This document shows positions 16,499 through 24,929 of a DNA stretch of 64,000 bases, in pieces. A model generated the notes under the pieces. The model saw nothing but the letters and a program-made list of their open reading frames with translations, ran no database searches and was not told where the DNA came from. The translations under genes were made by a program, and so were the position numbers. The stretch comes from Catellatospora vulcania (GTDB lineage Bacteria; Actinomycetota; Actinomycetes; Mycobacteriales; Micromonosporaceae), in assembly GCF_009720385.1 (NCBI RefSeq), contig NZ_WARX01000037.1, forward strand, positions 1-64,000. Direction: 5' to 3'. Within the stretch, counting starts at the first letter, position 1. The number at the start of each line of letters is the position of its first letter.

Positions 16499-17680
16499 AT
16501 GGGTCATGAGGTACGGCAGCTCACGGAGCAGGACGGGCCCGCCGCCTGGCGGCTGGGCAGCATCGCGTTCGGATTCCACGCGTCCCCGGCGCCGGAGGAC
16601 TTCAGCCTCGTGCCGGGGCGGGTGGCCTGGGGCGTGCTCGACGGCGACCGGCTGATCGCCAAGGCGGTGGACCGGGAGCAGGGGCAGTGGTTCGGCGGCC
16701 GGATCGTGCCCACGGCCGGGATCGCGGGCGTCGCGGTCGCCCCCGAGGTGCGCCGCGGCGGGCTGGGCCGCGAGGTGCTCACCCGGCTGCTGGCCGGGGC
16801 CCGCGAGCGCGGAGCGGCGATCAGCACGCTGTTCCCGTCGACGCCGCACCCGTACCGCAGGCTGGGCTGGGAGGAGGTCGGCGCGCTGACCTACCTCGCC
16901 ATCCCGACGTCGGCGCTGGCGGCGATCCGGCCCGGGTCCGGGGTCGCACTGCGCCCGGCGACCGTCGACGACGTGCGCGCCGTGCAGGGGCTGTACCGGG
17001 ACTGGGCCCGGGCCGGCAACGGCATGATGGAGCGCTCCGGCCTGCTGTACGACACCACGCCCGAGAAGCTGCTGGCCGCTTTCGACGGCGTCACCGTCGC
17101 GGTCGGGGCGGACGGCGTCATCGAGGGCTACGCGAGCTGGGTACGCGGTCCGCACACCGATCCGGTCGCCCGGGTGACCGCGCACGACCTGGTCGCCACG
17201 ACGCCGGAGGCGCTGACCGCGCTGCTGGCCATGTTCGGCGGCTGGGCGAGCGTCGCGCCGACGACCGTGCTGCGGCTCGGCGCGGGCGACCCGGCCCTGC
17301 TGGAGATCCCGACCACGCTGGTCACCGTGGACAGCCGCCAGCCGTGGATGCTGCGCCTGGTCGACGCGCCCGCCGCGGTCGCGGCCCGGGGCTGGCCGGG
17401 ACACCTGACCGGCGCGGTGGACCTGGCGCTGACCGACCCCGAGTGCCCGTGGAACGCGGGGGCCTGGCGGCTGGTGCTCGACGGCGGCATCGGGCGGCTG
17501 GAGCGCGGCGGCTCCGGCGGCGTGCGGTTCACGCCGCGCGGGCTGGCCGCCTGGTACGCGGGCGCGGCCACCCCCGCGGTGCTGCGCCGGGCGGGCCTGC
17601 TGGCAGGTGACGCGGTCAGCGATGCGCTGCTGGCCGCCGCGACCGCCGGCCCGACCCCCGTCCTGCACGACTTCTTCTGA
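16499..17680 (+). CDS. eis: Eis-like GNAT N-acetyltransferase
   Basis: The 393-residue length and domain order match Eis: an N-terminal GNAT domain with the acetyl-CoA loop VAVAPEVRRGGLGRE (about residues 78-92), a second GNAT-like domain and a C-terminal SCP2-like domain ending in HDFF, the carboxy end that enters the active site in this family. Eis enzymes acetylate amines on aminoglycosides and on proteins. The physiological substrate here is unknown. TAGGAT (16487-16492) lies 6 bases before the ATG, which suggests leaderless transcription. Confidence 0.88.
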   Translation: MGHEVRQLTEQDGPAAWRLGSIAFGFHASPAPEDFSLVPGRVAWGVLDGDRLIAKAVDREQGQWFGGRIVPTAGIAGVAVAPEVRRGGLGREVLTRLLAGARERGAAISTLFPSTPHPYRRLGWEEVGALTYLAIPTSALAAIRPGSGVALRPATVDDVRAVQGLYRDWARAGNGMMERSGLLYDTTPEKLLAAFDGVTVAVGADGVIEGYASWVRGPHTDPVARVTAHDLVATTPEALTALLAMFGGWASVAPTTVLRLGAGDPALLEIPTTLVTVDSRQPWMLRLVDAPAAVAARGWPGHLTGAVDLALTDPECPWNAGAWRLVLDGGIGRLERGGSGGVRFTPRGLAAWYAGAATPAVLRRAGLLAGDAVSDALLAAATAGPTPVLHDFF

Positions 17681-17897
17681 TTCGGTGCGGCTTCCGTCAG
17701 TCCTTTGTGGGCCGGTGGCTGCCGCACGGCTTGACTGTGAAGGAAAATTTCGCAAGCAATTGGCACGTCGCAAGGTATCGACATAGACAGTGGTGCCGAT
17801 ATATGGTGCCGTCACGCCGCCTGGGCAGGCATGACGCAGGTCTGATCAGGCGCGCGCGAGCTTGGGCTCGTGTCCCTCCATACCCCCGAGGAGTGCC

Positions 17898-18056
17898 GTG
17901 ACCACAATCCGATCCCTGCGTGCCCGACGCCGACGGCTGCTCGGCGTGCCCGCGCTCGTCGCCGCCGCCGTCGCGCTGGTGTCCCGTCCCGCCCACGCCG
18001 CGCAGGCGCCCGCCCCGGAGCCCGAGTGCGCCGCCGACCTCGTTGCGGGGGCGTGA
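17898..18056 (+). pseudogene. Signal-peptide ORF split from the amidase by a frameshift
   Basis: From GTG 17898, preceded by GAGGAG, this frame encodes a signal peptide (RARRRRLLGVPALVAAAVAL, cleavage near AHA) and about 15 further residues, then stops at TGA 18054-18056. The stop overlaps the ATG of the amidase frame (TGATG). One extra G in the run of five G at 18047-18051 would join the two frames without any stop, reading LVAGGVMATVPW across the junction. So this is most likely the 5' part of the amidase gene, separated by a one-base deletion, a sequencing error or programmed slippage. Confidence 0.7.
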
Positions 18057-19021
18057 TGGCTACCGTTCCCTGGCTGGCCGACGTGCTGCGCGCGGCGGGT
18101 GTGCAGGTCGTCGAGGAGGGCGACTGGCGCAACCGGATGCGCCCGGGTTCCTTCGACCCGATCGGCGTGCTGTGGCACCACACCGCCTCCACGTCGAGCC
18201 CGAGCAACCCGCACCCGGCGCTGAACATCTGCATCAACGGCCGCCCCGACCTGGCCGGGCCGCTGTGCCAGGCGCTGGTGGACTACAACGGCGTTTTCCA
18301 CATCATCTCGGCAGGGCGCTGCAACCACGCGGGGGCTTCGCGGGGCAGCGGCCCCATCCCGGCCGGTGACGGCAACACCCTGATGATCGGCTGGGAGATC
18401 GACTACAACGGCGTCAACCAGCAGATGACCACCGCGCAGTACAACGCCTCGATCGCGGCGACCGCGGCGGTGCTCAAGCGGCTGGGCCGCGACTCCAGCT
18501 ACGCCCGCGGGCACCGGGAGACCAGCACCACCGGCAAGATCGACCCGTATGCCATCGACCTCAACGTGATGCGTGCCGACGTGGCGCGGGCGATGAACCC
18601 GCCGACCGGCGGCTGGACGTCCACCGTGGACAACACCACCGCGGGCCGCTTCACCGCCAGCACCAACTGGGGCACCTCGGCGTTCTCCGGGCAGCGGTTC
18701 GGGGAGAACTACCGGTTCGCCAACCCGGTCGCCGCCAGCGACGCCGCCTGGTACAAGTTCGCCATCCCGGAGACGGGCAACTACCGCGTCGAGGCGTGGT
18801 GGCCGGCCGACCCGGGCTACAACAACGCCGCGCCGTACATCGTCGTCACCAGCGGCGGCAACCAGACCGTCAACGTCGACCAGCGGGTGACCGGTGGCCA
18901 GTGGCGCGTCCTGGGCACCTTCAACCTCACCGCGGGCGACGCCAACAAGGTCGGTGTCAGCCGCTGGACCAGCGGCACCGGCTACGTCATCGCCGACGCG
19001 ATCCGGGTGACGCGAGTCTGA
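18056..19021 (+). CDS. N-acetylmuramoyl-L-alanine amidase with golvesin-like domain
   Basis: The 321-residue frame from ATG 18056 contains an amidase_2/PGRP-type domain (VLWHHTAST with the zinc-binding His, then NHAGAS and a later GHRE) followed by a C-terminal beta domain of about 130 residues like the golvesin/Xly carbohydrate-binding domain (GENYRFANPVAASDAAWYKF, GNYRVEAWWPA, ADAIRVT). The enzyme cleaves peptidoglycan between muramic acid and L-alanine and must be exported to work. In this sequence the signal peptide lies in another frame upstream (17898-18056), so export requires frameshifting or a sequence error. Translation may otherwise restart at the overlapping TGATG. Confidence 0.85.
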   Translation: MATVPWLADVLRAAGVQVVEEGDWRNRMRPGSFDPIGVLWHHTASTSSPSNPHPALNICINGRPDLAGPLCQALVDYNGVFHIISAGRCNHAGASRGSGPIPAGDGNTLMIGWEIDYNGVNQQMTTAQYNASIAATAAVLKRLGRDSSYARGHRETSTTGKIDPYAIDLNVMRADVARAMNPPTGGWTSTVDNTTAGRFTASTNWGTSAFSGQRFGENYRFANPVAASDAAWYKFAIPETGNYRVEAWWPADPGYNNAAPYIVVTSGGNQTVNVDQRVTGGQWRVLGTFNLTAGDANKVGVSRWTSGTGYVIADAIRVTRV

Positions 19022-19030
19022 CCGCCGGTG

Positions 19031-19099
19031 CTTGATCACTGTTTCAGGTCGAGATCTGCGGTTGGACCGCACAGGTTCCGACCTGAAACAGTGATCAAG
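19031..19099. repeat. Palindromic repeat family A, copy 2
   Basis: Perfect 20-base arms CTTGATCACTGTTTCAGGTC (19031-19050) and its complement (19080-19099) enclose an inner stem TGCGGT / ACCGCA. It sits between the convergent amidase and DUF2809 genes and even includes the last codons of the latter. Confidence 0.85.
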
Positions 19100-19481
19100 C
19101 CCGGCCGCGCCGCAGCGCCAGGTGGAGTGCCACCAGGGGCAGCACGCCGACCGGATACCAGAGCATGTCCAGCGGGTCGTACGCGACGCCGAGCGCCAGT
19201 CGGGCCAGCAGGCTCCGCTCCGACAGGTATGCGGGCACCCCGGTCAGCTGCGACAGCTCGACCAGCCAGCAGAACGCGATCGCCGCCGCCCCCGCGACCA
19301 GGGGAGCCGTGCGCGGCCGCAGCACGAACACCCCGGCGTAGATCAGTGAGGCGTACAGGGCCGTGCCCGAGTGCTGCTCCAGCGGCCCGTCCGCGACGGC
19401 CCGGATGAGCAGGGCGATCGCCAGGACGGCGACGGCCGCGGCGAGCGCGGCCAGGCGGCGGGACCAGTCGGTGCGGAGCAT
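19095..19481 (-). CDS. DUF2809-like membrane protein
   Basis: This 128-residue protein has four hydrophobic segments and the pattern LEQHSGTALYASL...WLVELSQLTGVP...AYDPLDMLWYPVG, which resembles DUF2809. Its function is unknown. TACCAT lies 6 bases before ATG 19481 on the minus strand, consistent with leaderless transcription. The 3' end is inside a family A palindrome. Confidence 0.8.
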   Translation of the reverse strand: MLRTDWSRRLAALAAAVAVLAIALLIRAVADGPLEQHSGTALYASLIYAGVFVLRPRTAPLVAGAAAIAFCWLVELSQLTGVPAYLSERSLLARLALGVAYDPLDMLWYPVGVLPLVALHLALRRGRA

Positions 19482-19637
19482 CCGCCGATGGTACGGAGCC
19501 GGCCCGGCCCGGCCGGTGGTGAACCTGTGAAGATCCGGGGCCCAACCGCCGGGGCCCGCCTGTCCCTGGAACGACGCCGGAGACGGGCCCGCCGCCGCGG
19601 ACCGGTGGCACCCGGACGCGGCGGCGGGAGAATCGGC

Positions 19638-21062
19638 TCACGCCAGGCGGCGGATCTCGCCGAAGGCGCGGTAGAAGCCGCCCCGGCTGGCCTGGCGCAC
19701 CTCGGATACGACATAACGCGCACCGGCCTCGCGGATGCCCTTCGGGAACTGCACCTGCCACGACTGCTGGAAGCCCTCGGAGACCACGCGCACCCGCAGC
19801 CGGCCGCCCTCCTCGTAGCACTCCAGCACGATGCCATCGCCGCCCGCCTCGGCGGAGACGACCTCGACCGTGCTGGACGCGGCGACCGCCTCGATGTGCG
19901 AGGCCTTGACGTCGACGACCACGGGCACGGTGCCGTTCTCGGCCGCGCGGATCGCCGACTCGGTGGCGTCGATGCAGGCCAGCGAGCCGTCCGTGGTCAC
20001 GATGTAGAGCCGCTCGTCGTGGTACTGCATCGAGTACGCCGAGCCGCAGCCGGTGCCGAGCTTCCACAGCCGGGTGCCGGCGCTGTCGAAGCAGTACACC
20101 GACGAGCTGTTGTCGCCGGCGAAGACGAAGCCGCCGTCGGGGCTGGTCGCGCAGGAGAACACGGGCGCGTCGCACTGGTACTCCCGCCGCGGTGAGCCGT
20201 CCTTGCCCAGCTCGACGACCTTGCGGGTGGAGGTGCCCGCGTACAGCGCGTGCTGCTCCTGCCAGCCGAACAGCACCGCCCCGGTGCTCCGGGTCCACAG
20301 CTGCTCGCCGGTGCGCCAGTCGTAGCTGGTCACGCCGCCCGAGTGGCCGTGGTGCACGGCGTCGGCGTCGCAGCGAACCATCCAGCCCGAGGAGCCCTGG
20401 CTCTTGCGCCGCCACAGAAACTCGTCCTCGTGGTCGATCGCGGCCACGCCGCCGCCCGCGTCGGACACGCCCAGCACGCCGTCGTGGATGTCGAGCCAGT
20501 AGATGTCGATGTCAGGCGCGATCCGGTACGCCAGCCGGGGCACCTTGCCGGACAGGTCGTACACGTTGCCGTCGTCGCAGCCCGCGTAGAGCCACGCGTC
20601 GTCGGCGACGATGCACTTGACCCCGTCGGGCAGCTTGAACTGCTGCACCACCTCGGCCTCGTGGGTCAGCGTGGTGATCACGCCGTCCTCGTTGCCGACC
20701 ATGCAGACCTTGCTGTCGACGAAGACGCCGAACGCGGACGTGCCCGAGCGGTAGCGCCACAGCACCGGCGCGGTCTTCGCGGTCGAGCGGGTGCTGACGA
20801 TGGTGCGCCGCGACACCGCGCGCTTGCCCCGCGCGCCCGGCACCGCCGGGGCGTACCCCTTGCGTACCTTCTCGCCGATCTTCTTCGCCGCGGCGGCGCG
20901 CGCCTTGGCGTTGTCGGCGAACGTGCTCTTCGTCGCGGCTCCGGCGTCGCCGATCCGGCCATAGCGGATGGTCAGCTCGGTGTCGTCGACGACGACCTCG
21001 TAGAACTTGTGCGAGCCGCCGTCGGCTTCGGACAGTTCGAGGTAGGTGGTCTCAGCGGCCAT
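19638..21062 (-). CDS. WGR-domain protein with beta-propeller
   Basis: This 474-residue protein starts at ATG 21062 (GAAGG upstream). Residues 1-70 are a WGR domain (YLELSEADGGSHKFYEV, then YGRIGDAG), a fold that contacts nucleic acid in PARP proteins and is found in MolR-type bacterial proteins. The rest reads as repeated beta strands of a PQQ/WD-like propeller (for example GVITTLTHEAEVVQQF, GGFVFAGDNSSSVYCF). No enzyme motif was found, and no secretion signal. WGR-propeller proteins have no settled role; binding a partner or DNA ends is only a guess. It is divergent from the lipoprotein gene. Confidence 0.85.
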   Translation of the reverse strand: MAAETTYLELSEADGGSHKFYEVVVDDTELTIRYGRIGDAGAATKSTFADNAKARAAAAKKIGEKVRKGYAPAVPGARGKRAVSRRTIVSTRSTAKTAPVLWRYRSGTSAFGVFVDSKVCMVGNEDGVITTLTHEAEVVQQFKLPDGVKCIVADDAWLYAGCDDGNVYDLSGKVPRLAYRIAPDIDIYWLDIHDGVLGVSDAGGGVAAIDHEDEFLWRRKSQGSSGWMVRCDADAVHHGHSGGVTSYDWRTGEQLWTRSTGAVLFGWQEQHALYAGTSTRKVVELGKDGSPRREYQCDAPVFSCATSPDGGFVFAGDNSSSVYCFDSAGTRLWKLGTGCGSAYSMQYHDERLYIVTTDGSLACIDATESAIRAAENGTVPVVVDVKASHIEAVAASSTVEVVSAEAGGDGIVLECYEEGGRLRVRVVSEGFQQSWQVQFPKGIREAGARYVVSEVRQASRGGFYRAFGEIRRLA

Positions 21063-21229
21063 GGGGAAGGGGCCTTCTCTCGCGGGAGGGGAACGCTTCG
21101 GCGACACCGTATCCACCGCCCCCGACACCGCGACACGCGGCAAACCAAGATCGGCTGTTAGGCCGATCCGCCGCCGGGCTCGCTTGTCTACGCTGCGACC
21201 TTGTCGATCCACGGGGGAAGGAACGGGCG

Positions 21230-22108
21230 ATGCGGGCACGCCTGAGGGCCGGCCTGGTGCTGGCCGCGCTGCTGACGAACGTCGGGCTCACGGGCTGCGG
21301 CCCCGGGCTGCCGGCCGGAGCCGACGGGCGGCTCACCGACGATTGGGGGCCGGTCGCGCAGGTGGCGGGATACGTGCCGACGGTGGGCACGTGCCTCAGT
21401 GGCCTCCCGAACAGGACCGACGGCCACACGGCCCCCGTCATCGCGTGCACCGACATCCACTACACCGAGGTGGTGCACGTCGGCGCGTTCCCGGGCGACG
21501 CGCCGCCCGGACCCGTGCAGCTGTCGATCGCGTACGCCGAATGCGACGCCAAGGCGGCCGCGTACCTGGGCCGCCCGTGGTGGCAGGGCCGCCTCCAACT
21601 GCACCTGACCCTGCCCAGGGACCGGGCCTGGGACGGCGGCGCCCGCTGGTTCCGCTGCGACCTCGTCGCGGTCTCCCGCGCGGACACCGACTCGTCCTTC
21701 GTCACCCGCGCCGGCAGCTTCAAGGGCAGCGGCTTCACGGACGCGCTCACGGTGGGCTGCGCCACGGCGGTGGCCGACGACTGGCGCATCAAGTCCATGA
21801 CCGAGGTGCCCTGCGCCGCCGCGCACAACGCCGAGTACGCCGGATTCCTGCGGGCCGCGGCCGGGGTGCCCTACCCGGAGTCGGACCGGCAGTGGAGCAC
21901 GCTGTTCCGGCAGTGCCGGGACGCGATCGCCCCGTACCTCGGCATGAGCCGGGCGGCGGCCGCCGACCTGGGTGTCATCGCGTGGCCGGCCTCGAAGAAG
22001 TCCTGGGACGCCGGAGACCACCGGGTGCGCTGCGCGTACTGGAGCGGCGCCAAGACGCTGAAGAAGTCCGTCAAGGGCAGCAAGGGCAAGGGCCTGCCGA
22101 GCTGGTGA
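21230..22108 (+). CDS. Septum-formation-like lipoprotein
   Basis: The 292-residue product has a lipoprotein signal with lipobox LTGC (Cys near residue 23) and two repeats of the septum-formation domain pattern: VPTVGTCL...VIACTDIHYTEVVHVG and LTVGCATA...VPCAAAHNAEYAGF, each with paired cysteines and a conserved His. Proteins with this domain are common in actinobacteria and are thought to act at the cell envelope; the function is not proven. GGGGGAAGGA precedes the ATG. It is monocistronic. Confidence 0.8.
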   Translation: MRARLRAGLVLAALLTNVGLTGCGPGLPAGADGRLTDDWGPVAQVAGYVPTVGTCLSGLPNRTDGHTAPVIACTDIHYTEVVHVGAFPGDAPPGPVQLSIAYAECDAKAAAYLGRPWWQGRLQLHLTLPRDRAWDGGARWFRCDLVAVSRADTDSSFVTRAGSFKGSGFTDALTVGCATAVADDWRIKSMTEVPCAAAHNAEYAGFLRAAAGVPYPESDRQWSTLFRQCRDAIAPYLGMSRAAAADLGVIAWPASKKSWDAGDHRVRCAYWSGAKTLKKSVKGSKGKGLPSW

Positions 22109-22177
22109 GCGCACCTGCGGGCGTGATGTCAGCCACGGTCGGCGGCGGTCCCGGCCGTGGCCGGGGATGATCGTGGC

Positions 22178-22828
22178 ATGACTCCGGCGGCAGTGCTCTT
22201 CGACATGGACGGGACCCTGTTCGACAGCGAGCCGCTGTGGGACATCGCCATCGAGGAGCTGGCGGCCGAGTACGGCGCGCAGATCTCGGCCGAGGTCCGG
22301 CTGAACATGGTCGGCCGGTCCGTCGACGAGTCGATGCTGCTGTTCCACGACGGCATCGGCCAGCCCTGGCGCGACGCCGCCGTCAGCGCGGCCTGGATCT
22401 ACGACCGGGTCGCCGGGCTGTTCGCCACCGACCTGGTGTGGCGGCCGGGCGCGCAGGAACTGCTGCACGAGGTACGTGCCGCGGGCCTGCCCACGGCCCT
22501 GGTGACCTCCACCAACCGGCGGTGCGTGGAGGTGGCCCTCGACACGCTCGGCAGGCACAACTTCGACGCCGTGGTCTGCGGGGACGAGGTCGCGTTCACC
22601 AAGCCGCACCCGGACCCGTACCTGCGCGCGGCGAAGCTGCTCAACGTCGAGCCCGCCGACTGCCTGGTGATCGAGGACTCGCCCACCGGCGTGGCCAGCG
22701 CCCTGGCCGCCGGGACCCGGGTGGTCGGCGTGCCCAACGCGGTCGCCCTGAAGCCGATGACCGGACTGACCCTGTTCACCACCCTGGTCGGCGTCACGCT
22801 CGCCGCGCTGGCCGCCGCGACGGTCTGA
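22178..22828 (+). CDS. HAD-family hydrolase (beta-phosphoglucomutase-like)
   Basis: This 216-residue HAD phosphatase has all four motifs: DMDGTLFDSE (nucleophile and acid Asp), TSTNRR, KPHPDPYL and VIEDSPTGVASA. The helical cap between motifs I and II is of the beta-phosphoglucomutase/phosphatase type. The substrate is unknown, probably a phosphorylated sugar. The start ATG 22178 is chosen because residues encoded upstream do not fit the family. Confidence 0.92.
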   Translation: MTPAAVLFDMDGTLFDSEPLWDIAIEELAAEYGAQISAEVRLNMVGRSVDESMLLFHDGIGQPWRDAAVSAAWIYDRVAGLFATDLVWRPGAQELLHEVRAAGLPTALVTSTNRRCVEVALDTLGRHNFDAVVCGDEVAFTKPHPDPYLRAAKLLNVEPADCLVIEDSPTGVASALAAGTRVVGVPNAVALKPMTGLTLFTTLVGVTLAALAAATV

Positions 22829-22862
22829 CCCCGGGGGGCCGGTGGCGGCCGCCGCGGGGTCC
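22826..22862 (+). terminator. Imperfect hairpin after the HAD gene
   Basis: GACCCCG at the stop pairs with CGGGGTC about 20 bases later around a GC-rich loop. It is a plausible weak terminator, 33 bases before the next start. Confidence 0.35.
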
Positions 22863-22894
22863 CGTACGGCTGCCGGTCATGGCAGATTGGTCCC

Positions 22895-23527
22895 GTGCGC
22901 GACGCGAAGGACTGGTATGACTGGCACGGGCCGTACGCCGACCCTGATTCGCCGCTGTCGCGCCGGTTGCGGCTGGTCCAGGAGCATGTGGACGGGTGGC
23001 TGGACGAGCGCCCGGAGCCGGTGCTGAGGGTGGTCAGCGCCTGCGCGGGACAGGGACGCGACCTGCTCGGGGTGCTGGCGCGGCGGCCCGACGCGGCCCG
23101 GGTGCGCGCGACGCTGATCGAGTACGACCCCCGCAATGTCGAGGCGGCGCGGGCGGAAGCCGACTGCCTCGGCTCGACCGTCACGGTGCGCTGCGCGGAC
23201 GCCGGACTCGTCGAGTCCTATGCCGACGCGGTCCCGGCCGACCTGGTGCTGTTCGCCGGGGTCTTCGGCAACATCGGCGACGACGAAGTCCGGGGGACCG
23301 TCGCCGCGCTGCCGCGGCTGTGCGCCCCTGCCGCGACGGTGATCTGGACCCGGACCCGGCGCGCTCCCGACCTGACCCCGTCGATCCGGACCTGGTTCGC
23401 CGCGGCCGGCTTCACCGAGACCGCCTTCCACGCCCCGGCCGACGTGCTGTTCTCGGTCGGCGTGCACCGCCTCACCGCCGCACCGCATCCGCTCGGCCCG
23501 CGCGGCCGCCTGTTCCGGTTCACCTGA
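22895..23527 (+). CDS. Class I SAM-dependent methyltransferase-like protein
   Basis: This 210-residue protein begins with the pattern DWYDWHGPYADPDSPLSRRL and then has a Rossmann methyltransferase core: VVSACAGQGRDLLGV for SAM binding, an acidic LIEYDPRNVE after strand 2 and VLFAGVFGNIGDDEV. Homologues with the DWYDWH start are common in actinobacteria as far as I recall, but the substrate is unknown. Start GTG 22895. Confidence 0.82.
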   Translation: MRDAKDWYDWHGPYADPDSPLSRRLRLVQEHVDGWLDERPEPVLRVVSACAGQGRDLLGVLARRPDAARVRATLIEYDPRNVEAARAEADCLGSTVTVRCADAGLVESYADAVPADLVLFAGVFGNIGDDEVRGTVAALPRLCAPAATVIWTRTRRAPDLTPSIRTWFAAAGFTETAFHAPADVLFSVGVHRLTAAPHPLGPRGRLFRFT

Positions 23528-23581
23528 CCCGATCCGCCCACCCGCCCACCCACCGCCCGCCCGCCCGCCCACCGGGCACGT

Positions 23582-23642
23582 GTTGATCATGAAGTTGTGG
23601 CCAGGACACGCCGTCGAGCCGTGCCATAAGTTCATGATCAAC
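23582..23642. repeat. Long palindrome between convergent genes (family C)
   Basis: GTTGATCATGAA..TT.TGGC pairs with GCCA.AA.TTCATGATCAAC across a loop of about 20 bases. The gap also contains a low-complexity CCGCCCA run at 23534-23575. It lies between the methyltransferase gene and the convergent solute-binding protein gene and probably ends both transcripts. Confidence 0.65.
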
Positions 23643-23707
23643 GGGGAAAGAGGGCGGCGGCCCGGTCTGGTGGACCGGGCCGCCGTTGCGTGGTGTGGTG
23701 GGGTGGG

Positions 23708-24712
23708 TCAGTTGGTGGCGAGGCTGCCGTCGGACGAGAAGACCATGCCGAGGGTGGCCTTGCCGGTGCTCAGCGCGGTCTTGGTCTGCGGTCCGCCGGC
23801 GTCGGCCTGCTGGAACGAGCCGAACGTGATGGCGTAGGTCTTCTCCAGGCCCGGCTGGCAGAACGCGCGCTGCGGGCACTCCGGCGGACCGGCCAGCACG
23901 GACGCCTGGCCGGAGCACTTGGCCGCGAAGTCCGACAGGGTCTTCAGCTGGTGCTGGTCGGCGAACGCCTTGGTAACCGCGAACGCGTTCTGGTCCGCGG
24001 CGGCCGACGGCGCGCCCACGGTCAGCCCGGCCTTGGTGGCCAGCTCCTTCAGCGCTGCCACGGTGGCGGTGACGTCACCGCTGGCCTTGGCCGCGGCGTC
24101 CTTGCCGTTCTGCTTCTGGTTCAGGAACTCGGTGAGCGTCGCGGCGTACTCCGGGAAGACCGTCAGCTCGCCCTTCTCCAGGGCCGCCTCGTAGAGCTCC
24201 CGGTTGCCCGCGACCTGCACGGTGGCCTGGAAGCCCGCCGCGTTGAGCGCGAGCTTGTAGAGCTCGGCGAGGGTCTTGCTCTCCGGGAAGTTCGCCGCGC
24301 CGACCACGACCGGGCCGGAACCGCCGGACAGGCCGGTGGTCAGACCCGCCTGCGCCGCGAATTCGCTCGCCGCGACCTCGGACGTCTTGCGGTCGACCTC
24401 GACCGCCTTGTTCAGCGCGACCAGCTTCGTGGTGTCCAGCGCGGCCCCGACCTTGTCCACGGCGGCCAGCAGCGCGGGGGTGGCCCGCTTGGCGTTGGCG
24501 ACCGCGATCACGTTGTCGGCGTTCTGCAGGTGCTTGTCGTCGTCGAGGACCACGAGCTGGTCGCCGGCGACCGGCGCGCAGCCGGCGCCCGAGGCGGTCG
24601 CCGGGGCGTCGGTGCCCGAGGATCCCGCCTGCCCGCAGCCGGTCAGCGCGAACGCCGCCGCGGTGACACCGGCCAGCAGGAGGACGGACGCCCTCCGGGT
24701 GTGCGTTGCCAT
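23708..24712 (-). CDS. Osmoprotectant ABC transporter substrate-binding lipoprotein
   Basis: This 334-residue lipoprotein (lipobox LTGC, Cys near residue 26) belongs to the OpuCC/ProX-like group that binds glycine betaine, choline or similar solutes. Typical family blocks are seen: VVVGAANFPESKTLAELYKL, GNRELYEAALEKGELTVFPE and a C-terminal TKTALSTGKATLGMVFSSDG. The start ATG 24712 follows GGAAGG. The matching permeases and ATPase lie just to the right. A sigma-B-type promoter about 100 bases upstream fits induction by salt or general stress. Confidence 0.92.
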   Translation of the reverse strand: MATHTRRASVLLLAGVTAAAFALTGCGQAGSSGTDAPATASGAGCAPVAGDQLVVLDDDKHLQNADNVIAVANAKRATPALLAAVDKVGAALDTTKLVALNKAVEVDRKTSEVAASEFAAQAGLTTGLSGGSGPVVVGAANFPESKTLAELYKLALNAAGFQATVQVAGNRELYEAALEKGELTVFPEYAATLTEFLNQKQNGKDAAAKASGDVTATVAALKELATKAGLTVGAPSAAADQNAFAVTKAFADQHQLKTLSDFAAKCSGQASVLAGPPECPQRAFCQPGLEKTYAITFGSFQQADAGGPQTKTALSTGKATLGMVFSSDGSLATN

Positions 24713-24812
24713 GTAAAAGCCTTCCGTCGTCCCACTACCGAATGATGTGCAAAGGTCTTTCTTACCGCGTACCTGAGACATCCTTGCGATGAATTCGTGA
24801 ACCGCGCTCGAT

Positions 24813-24838
24813 CTACCCGGGTCAGACAATTCGCAAAC
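24813..24838 (-). promoter_or_regulatory. Putative stress sigma-factor promoter of the osmoprotectant-binding gene
   Basis: On the minus strand GTTTG (24838-24834), 15 bases, then GGGTAG (24818-24813). This fits the GTTT-N(14-16)-GGGTAT form used by SigB/SigF-type factors in actinobacteria, which respond to osmotic stress. The match agrees with the function of the gene about 100 bases downstream. Confidence 0.55.
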
Positions 24839-24929
24839 TGTTCACCTTCGCAGCTCAGCGCCCTGTGCCGGGAACGCAGAGTGACCGACGTCATGCGGAG
24901 CGGGGTGGGTGCGGGCCTAGGCTGGTGCG

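Noticed and set aside
19638-22108. Defence island around the WGR protein
   Set aside because: Neighbours are a DUF2809 protein, a lipoprotein and a HAD hydrolase; no nuclease, methylase, reverse transcriptase or STAND gene is present.
22167-22181. Four-codon leader ORF before the HAD gene
   Set aside because: The -10-like sequence fits the main ATG, not the upstream one, so a chance frame is more likely.
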